Positions 58,940-64,000 of a DNA stretch of 64,000 bases are shown here, one piece after another. This DNA is from Microbacterium album. Lineage in GTDB: Bacteria; Actinomycetota; Actinomycetes; Actinomycetales; Microbacteriaceae. Both the position numbers and the translations under genes were made by a program. A model generated the notes under the pieces. That model was not told where the DNA came from and did no database searches. It was given only the letters and a program-made list of their open reading frames with translations. Each line of letters begins with the position of its first letter. The stretch's first letter is position 1. Where the stretch lies: positions 62,001 to 126,000 of the forward strand of contig NZ_BMJY01000005.1 of NCBI RefSeq assembly GCF_014643695.1, read 5' to 3'.

Positions 58940-60172
58940 TTAGCGGAGGAAGGACGCCACATACCAGTCGGAGTCGCGCATGTCGTCGAACAGGAATCCG
59001 TAGTCGAGGCCAGGAGCGCGCTTCAAGTCTCCTTCGTAGCCTTCGGTCTCGGTCGGCAGTCCGCCGTCCTTCCACTTCTCGGCCCACGCGTCGAGATATG
59101 CGCGATACTCCTCGAGCATCCCCTCGGGATCGGTCACCGAGTCCGGCGCCCGATCCGAGAGAGAGGCAAAGGTCGCCCTCTGATGCTCTGCAAGCACGTC
59201 GTTCAACTCGGGTGTGTCGAGATACTCCAGGCCGTGCTCGCTCACCCCGAGCTCGAGGATCTTCAGATGCTCGCCGATCAGGATGTCGACGTACGCCTCA
59301 CTGTAGAGCCCGCTGGCCGCCGCAAATACGCGCTTGACATCATCGGGGAATCCGCTCCAGATCTCGTCGTTAATCGCGAGGTGGAATCCCCCGGGATACG
59401 TGGAGAACTGCGTCGTCGACACATACTTACCGACTTCCCAGAGGCCATAGGTCTCGATGCCGCTCTCCCCGATGGTGACGCAGTCGACGATCCCTCGCTG
59501 CAAGGCTTCGTACGTCTCGAGGACCGGGACCACGCTCGGTGTCATGCCTAGGGCCTCGGCCTCGGCATTCCACGCGCCGCCGCCGACCCGGTTGCGTACG
59601 CCCTCGGCATCGGCCAGCGTCTGCACAGGCTTGGAACAGATCATCGGGTAGTAACCGGTCGACTGCGTCATGAGCAGCCTCGCCCCGTGAGCGGAGTATT
59701 CTTCCGCCACATCCTCGCTCGTTAAGTAGAGCTGGTTGCTGGCCAGCATCCCCTGCACCAGGTCCATCGGCCACATGCGCTCGGGCTCACCTCCCGTGAA
59801 AACCAGCCAGTTCGCGATTCTCAGTTCGGTGGGCACAAACGACGTGGGGATGCGAGCGACATCGAGGATGCCGGACGACAGCGCTTCGAGAAACTCGGGC
59901 CCGGGCACGAGAGACGCGCTGAAGTAGTTCTCCCAAGTGATAAGCCCGTCCGTGTGCTCCGTGACGTACTCCTGGAAGGCGAGAGTCGCGGCCGCAGTGG
60001 CGGCTACGGGCGTTTCCTGGCTGGAAAACCGGAGGGTGATGGGCTCCAGTCCCTCCAGCCCGCCCTCCGCTCCCGCCCTGTTACCAGTGGTGGCGCACCC
60101 GCTGAGGAGCAGGACACCGATCGTGAGGACGGGCAGGCCGAGGATCTTCCGATACGACGACGTGGACTGCAT
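58940..60172 (-). CDS. TRAP transporter substrate-binding lipoprotein, DctP type
   Basis: The 410-residue protein has lipobox LSGC (Cys26), so it is membrane-anchored, fitting a Gram-positive host. DctP features include ITLRFSSQETP, LVPGPEFLEALSSGILDVA, LQRGIVDCVTIGESGIETYGLWEVGKY and FHLAINDEIWSGFPDDVK. DctP proteins bind carboxylates via a conserved arginine; GVRNRVGGG is a candidate place. The start is ATG 60172 with AGGGAG upstream. The divergent neighbour is the M24 gene. Confidence 0.9.
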   Translation of the reverse strand: MQSTSSYRKILGLPVLTIGVLLLSGCATTGNRAGAEGGLEGLEPITLRFSSQETPVAATAAATLAFQEYVTEHTDGLITWENYFSASLVPGPEFLEALSSGILDVARIPTSFVPTELRIANWLVFTGGEPERMWPMDLVQGMLASNQLYLTSEDVAEEYSAHGARLLMTQSTGYYPMICSKPVQTLADAEGVRNRVGGGAWNAEAEALGMTPSVVPVLETYEALQRGIVDCVTIGESGIETYGLWEVGKYVSTTQFSTYPGGFHLAINDEIWSGFPDDVKRVFAAASGLYSEAYVDILIGEHLKILELGVSEHGLEYLDTPELNDVLAEHQRATFASLSDRAPDSVTDPEGMLEEYRAYLDAWAEKWKDGGLPTETEGYEGDLKRAPGLDYGFLFDDMRDSDWYVASFLR

Positions 60173-60499
60173 AAACAACTCCCTTGTTGTTACAACCGGC
60201 CCCTTGGGACCGCTGAGGACCGCGTCTGCTCGCTGACTCGCGAGCGTATCGGCAACGTTAGCCGTGTCCTGCGGCGCGCCATCATGCAACTAGCGGGACT
60301 ATCCATGCACCCCACGCAAGGAACGTTCATCCTTACCCGTGCGACGCGATGCACGAGGAGAGCGCATTACCGCTTGCTAACGCCTATGCGCTGACCGCAT
60401 AGAAGGATGCCGTATTCGCACCTTTCGGTGAATCAACCGCTGCCTATGATGGCCTCGCCGGTTGCCAGTCTGTTCCACCAATGACGATGGGAGACACCC
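60173..60499. promoter_or_regulatory. Divergent control region of cluster B
   Basis: I see no gene. GTTGTTACAAC (60186-60196) is an odd palindrome just before the TRAP binding-protein gene and a candidate operator. TATGAT (60445-60450) is a good -10 for the M24 gene at 60500, which also has GGGAG near its start. Confidence 0.45.
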
Positions 60500-61690
60500 A
60501 TGACCAACTCCACTGTCGATGCCGCGGATATCGCCCGGCATCAGTACTTCTCGGCGACGGAGACGGCGCGCCGTTTCGCGATGCTGCGAGAGATCATGGC
60601 GGGACGGGACATCGGCGCCATCGTGCTCATTCATAATGGGCCGAGCCCGATGGTCCAGGAGGAGTTCTATTTTCTCCAGAGTGACTACGTCCCACTGAGC
60701 CGGAGCGTCACGATCATCCCGCGGCACGGCCAGCACGTTGCCATGTCCACCTACCTGCAGGCGAAGTCACACGCGAAGAACAGCACGACGAGCGAGGTGC
60801 GAATCTTCGTCGAGACCAAGCCACAAGTTGAGGTCCTCGTCGAGACGCTTCGTCAGATGGGACACACCTCGGGCGTGCTCGGCTGGCGATGGGAAGCGGT
60901 GCCCGCCACATGGCACGACACGCTCCGCGCCGAGTTCCCGGACATCGTTTGGGTCGATATCTCCTCGGACCTTCTCGACCTGTGGTATCGACGCAGCGCC
61001 GAAGAGGCCGCGGCGTGCAGCAGGTCTGCCGAGATCGCCGACGCCGCTTACGACGATCTTCTGGAACACGTCCAGCCCGGCATGAGCGAGTACGAGATCG
61101 TCTCAGCCTTCAACCATGCTGCCACTCGTCACGGCGCGAACAGGAACTTCACGCTGGTCGCATCCGGCCCGTGCACGCCATCCACGCCGTTGCCCGAGCT
61201 TGCGCCCCCCACATGGCGAACGGTGAACGAGGGTGATTTCGTGACCCTAGAGATGAGCCCGGCTTACGCGGGCTACTACACGCAGCTCGTCCGGACCTTC
61301 CAGGTCGGGCGCGGCGACTCATCCGAGCATGCGGATCGGCTGAGGCAGGTGGCGGTCGACGCCGTGGCCGAGGCCGCAACAGCGCTGAAGCCAGGCGTCA
61401 CGATCGGCAAAGTCGCTCGGGTGCTAATGGAGGCGGTTAGCCGGGCCGGCTACCGCGCCGAGTACCCCCTCGGACACACGGTCGGCGTGAACCTCCTGTA
61501 CGAACGGCTCCTGCCCGACAACGACCGCGTGCTCAACGTTGACGACGCCCTGATCATCCACCCGAAGGTGCACCACGCCAACGGCGACTATGGGTTCTTC
61601 TGGGGGGAGACCTATCTGGTGACCGAGACAGGTTCGAGGAGTCTTAACGCCGCTTCTCAGCTCCTGCGGACGACGGAGCCCACCCAGTGA
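60500..61690 (+). CDS. Creatinase-like M24 protein lacking the usual metal ligands (cluster B)
   Basis: The 396-residue protein has the two-domain creatinase/prolidase layout, with the C-terminal pita-bread from about 175. The metal-binding strand reads VTLEMSPAYAGYYTQL, without the two aspartates, and the first glutamate site reads IIHPKVHH. The histidine of GHTVGVNL is kept. It is clearly related to the cluster A protein at 4605-5756. A metal-free hydrolase of a C-N bond, as in creatinase, is plausible. It overlaps the next gene by 4 nt. Confidence 0.8.
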   Translation: MTNSTVDAADIARHQYFSATETARRFAMLREIMAGRDIGAIVLIHNGPSPMVQEEFYFLQSDYVPLSRSVTIIPRHGQHVAMSTYLQAKSHAKNSTTSEVRIFVETKPQVEVLVETLRQMGHTSGVLGWRWEAVPATWHDTLRAEFPDIVWVDISSDLLDLWYRRSAEEAAACSRSAEIADAAYDDLLEHVQPGMSEYEIVSAFNHAATRHGANRNFTLVASGPCTPSTPLPELAPPTWRTVNEGDFVTLEMSPAYAGYYTQLVRTFQVGRGDSSEHADRLRQVAVDAVAEAATALKPGVTIGKVARVLMEAVSRAGYRAEYPLGHTVGVNLLYERLLPDNDRVLNVDDALIIHPKVHHANGDYGFFWGETYLVTETGSRSLNAASQLLRTTEPTQ

Positions 61691-63088
61691 GCTCCGTCAT
61701 GGTCGAGACGACGACCAGCCCGGAATCGCAGATTGCGCAGTGGCTTGTCACCACACAATACGAGGACGTCCCGCCCGAGGTCCGCGGGCTCATGCGGCGT
61801 CTCACGTATGTGATCCTCGGATGCGCGTTCGCCGGCGCTTCCGCCGATGGCTGCGATGAGGTGCGCGACACCGTGACCAGTGCCGGCGGGGCGCCGCAGT
61901 CCACGATTCTCGTGCACGGCGAGCGGGTGCCCGCCCGCGGCGCAGCCTTCGTCAACAGTGTCATGGCAAGGGCGTATGACATCTGCGATTCGATCGGCGC
62001 TGGCCAGCACATGGGAGCCTCCGTGATCCCGACTGCGCTGGCGGTGTCCGAGCTCATCGGCGGGATCGACGGCGAGGCGTTCATCCGCGCTCTCGCCCTC
62101 GGCTGCGAGATCGGCGCCAGGTTCGGCGCCGTCTCCCGACTGGACGGTTTTGACCCGACGGGGGTGGGCAACGTTGTCGCCGTAACCGCGGTCACCGGGC
62201 TGCTGATGGGGCTCGACTCGTCCCAACTGAGCAACGCGTTGGGGATCGCCTTCAACCGCATGGGCGGGAGTTTTCAGAGCAACGTCGACGGATCCCTCGC
62301 CGTGCGTCTAATCCAGGGCTTCGCTTCCGAGAACGGCCTGCTGTGCGCGCAACTCGCCCAGCGTGGCATGACAGGACCCGACCACTGGATTTCTGGGCAC
62401 TGGGGCTTCTTCCACCTTTACTGCAAGGGGGAGCGCGACGCAGCGGCGCTGGTCCACAACCTGGGCGTGGAGTGGAAGGTGCGGGGGATGGCCTTCAAGA
62501 ACTACCCGTCCGTGCGGTGGGACGGTGGCCGCGACCGAAGCGGCACTCGCGGCCACGGGAGGGGTGCCCTGCGATGCGCGCTCGATCGCGCGAGTCGAGG
62601 TGCGGCTGGTGACCGAACAGTCCTACCGGATGGTGGGAAACCCCTTCAAGGTGGGACGCTTTCCCACGGTCGACGGCCAGTTCAGCGTGCGGTATGCCGT
62701 CGCGAACGCACTGCTGCGCGGAACGCCTGAGCTCGCCCATTTCACCCCGGAGAGCGTCCGCGACCCGCTCCTCGGCGACCTGGCCGCACGGGTGGACGTG
62801 CACCTCGACCCGTCGATCCCCGGTGACTACCTCGTGCGAGCGCAGACGGAGATCGAGTGGGCCGACGGCACCCGCACGCGGCGCAACGTCGATCACATGA
62901 CTGGCTCGGCCCGCGCCCCTCTGAGCGAGGAACGGCTCCGGTACGACTTCTTCCAGCGCGCGGGTTTCGGGAAGCCCACCGCGAGCCGCGAGCATCTGGA
63001 GACGGTGCTGGCCGCGGTGGACGGTATCGAAGGTCTCGCGGACGTCGGTGCCATCCCCGCGCTTACCGTCGTGCGACGGGAGGCGTGA
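61687..63088 (+). pseudogene. MmgE/PrpD family gene split by a one-base insertion (cluster B)
   Basis: The first frame (from ATG 61687) carries the N-terminal domain (LGIAFNRMGGSFQSNVDGS, MAFKNYPS). At 62512 an extra G follows TCC. Removing it restores the expected continuation C-G-G-T-V-A-A-T-E-A-A-L into the second frame, which ends at 63088 with YDFFQRAGFG and a normal C-terminus. Total length then matches the cluster A homologue (about 466 residues). It is either a recent mutation or a sequencing error. Confidence 0.8.
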
Positions 63089-63089
63089 G

Positions 63090-64000
63090 ATGCGAGCAGT
63101 GTCAATCAATGGCCACGGCGGGACAGAGGTCATGCAGTTGGTAGACGTGGCACTGCCCACCCTCGCGCCCGACGAGGCGAGGATCCGCCACACGCGAATC
63201 GGTGTGAACTACTCGGACATCAACGTCCGCCGTGGCGGCTTCTACCCCACCAGCCCTTCGTTGCCGAGCCTGCTCGGCAACGAGGCGGTGGGCGTCGTCG
63301 AGGAGGTCGGCGCGGAGGTCGAAGACATCGTCCCCGGAGACCGCGTGGGCTACGTCAAAGGCAGGGGGCCGTTCCATTCCGAGCCGGGCTCGTACGCGGA
63401 ATACCGCAACGTGCCGGCAGAGCGACTGGTGCGTATACCCTCGAACGTCACGGATGACTCCGCCGCGGCGGTCCTCCTGAAGGGCCTGACGGCCGCGACG
63501 ATCCTCGACCTCAGTTATCGAGCAGAGCCCGGACAGACGGCACTGGTGCATGCCGGAGCGAGCGGTGTCGGATCGATCCTCGTCTCTTGGCTGAGCGCTC
63601 TCGGGGTGACGCCGCTCGTCACCGTCGGGTCGCCGGACAAGGCGGAGTTCGCGAGAGAGCGCGGCGCCGCTGAGTGCATCCTCTACAACAAACAGGACTT
63701 CGTCGAAGAGGTCCGTTCGCTGCGCCCAGACGGGGTCGACGTCGTCTTCGACGGTGCCGGAGGTGATATCTTCACGCGATCGCTGGACGTCATCAAGCGA
63801 AACGGCGCCCTGATCAACTACGGCAACGCGGCGGGGCGGGTCGCCCCGTTCGACATCCTTACGCTCGCCTTCAAGGGTGCTATCTGGGTGACCCGAATCG
63901 CCGTCCAGCACAGCGACATACCGTTCTATCGGAGGAGCATGGAGAAGATCCTCCGTTTCGTCGCAGACGGGACGATCAAGCCGCACGTATCCCGTGTTCT
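63090..64000 (+). CDS. Quinone-oxidoreductase-like MDR enzyme (partial)
   Basis: The ORF starts at ATG 63090, 1 nt after the previous stop, and runs off the right edge after about 303 residues. It is a zinc-free medium-chain reductase of the Qor type: HTRIGVNYSDINVRRGGFYP, LLGNEAVGVVEEVG, ALVHAGASGVGSILVSWLSALG for NADPH, and VVFDGAGGDIFTRSL. Zinc-binding cysteines are absent. It likely reduces an enone or quinone in cluster B. Its true C-terminus is outside the window. Confidence 0.88.
   Translation, partial: MRAVSINGHGGTEVMQLVDVALPTLAPDEARIRHTRIGVNYSDINVRRGGFYPTSPSLPSLLGNEAVGVVEEVGAEVEDIVPGDRVGYVKGRGPFHSEPGSYAEYRNVPAERLVRIPSNVTDDSAAAVLLKGLTAATILDLSYRAEPGQTALVHAGASGVGSILVSWLSALGVTPLVTVGSPDKAEFARERGAAECILYNKQDFVEEVRSLRPDGVDVVFDGAGGDIFTRSLDVIKRNGALINYGNAAGRVAPFDILTLAFKGAIWVTRIAVQHSDIPFYRRSMEKILRFVADGTIKPHVSRV

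Noticed and set aside
52635..64000. Direct repeat of the tRNA-Gly 3' end as an attachment site
   Set aside because: I could not find a second copy of the T-arm/acceptor sequence inside the window, so no att site is called.

Overview
The window is high-GC DNA that reads as a chromosomal segment of an actinobacterium, most likely Microbacteriaceae (Microbacterium-like). The signs are the DUF2690 protein, the DUF222/13E12-type HNH protein, the complete GlgE alpha-glucan pathway, an HspR-controlled dnaK operon with HAIR operators, frequent ATGA/GTGA overlaps, and many starts that look leaderless (TAnnnT, 6-7 nt, start codon). The genus is inferred from gene content. LAYOUT. 1-4565 is mostly core: the N-terminus of a secreted Ig-like/FnIII-type protein, a DUF2690 membrane protein, a PLDc_N membrane protein, a frameshifted HNH endonuclease and purSQ. 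4605-18107 is catabolic cluster A: creatinase-like M24 protein, two zinc alcohol dehydrogenases, a LysR regulator, an NtaA/DszA-type flavin monooxygenase, an SsuABC-type importer with two permeases, an aldehyde dehydrogenase, a flavin reductase fused to a GntR/FCD-like regulator, and an MmgE/PrpD protein. 18554-30862 is cluster C: a ferric/polyamine-type ABC importer, three mandelate-racemase/muconate-lactonizing (MR/MLE) enolase-superfamily enzymes, an IclR regulator, and Ldh-type, iron-type and aldehyde dehydrogenases, which suggests uptake and dehydration/oxidation of a sugar acid. 30930-33439 is ordinary: a 2-hydroxyacid dehydrogenase, apt, a conserved hypothetical and a GlsB-like protein. 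33713-47725 is a minus-strand block joining the GlgE pathway (glgE-treS-mak-glgB) to dnaK-grpE-dnaJ-hspR-glgX. 47931-52534 is mixed housekeeping: an MFS permease, YchJ, a phosphonate-type alcohol dehydrogenase with a small upstream ORF, dcd and an amphipathic membrane protein. tRNA-Gly(CCC) follows at 52635. After it, 52803 to the window end looks like a young accessory region: a truncated GntR gene, a multiply frameshifted amidohydrolase, and catabolic cluster B (NtaA/DszA-type monooxygenase, flavin reductase, TRAP transporter DctPQM, creatinase-like M24, a frameshifted MmgE/PrpD, a quinone-oxidoreductase-like MDR enzyme running off the edge). HOW THE GENES FIT. Clusters A and B lie about 37 kb apart on the same segment. 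They share a kit: two-component flavin monooxygenase plus reductase, an M24 protein lacking the usual metal ligands, an MmgE/PrpD protein, a medium-chain dehydrogenase and a dedicated high-affinity importer. This is the best candidate for an undescribed catabolic pathway family, and the reductase-regulator fusion in cluster A is its most unusual part. The glycogen/maltosyl-transfer genes next to the heat-shock operon, with glgX start-stop coupled to hspR, suggest stress-linked alpha-glucan turnover. Nothing here resembles a CRISPR array, an insertion sequence, a phage or a replication origin.
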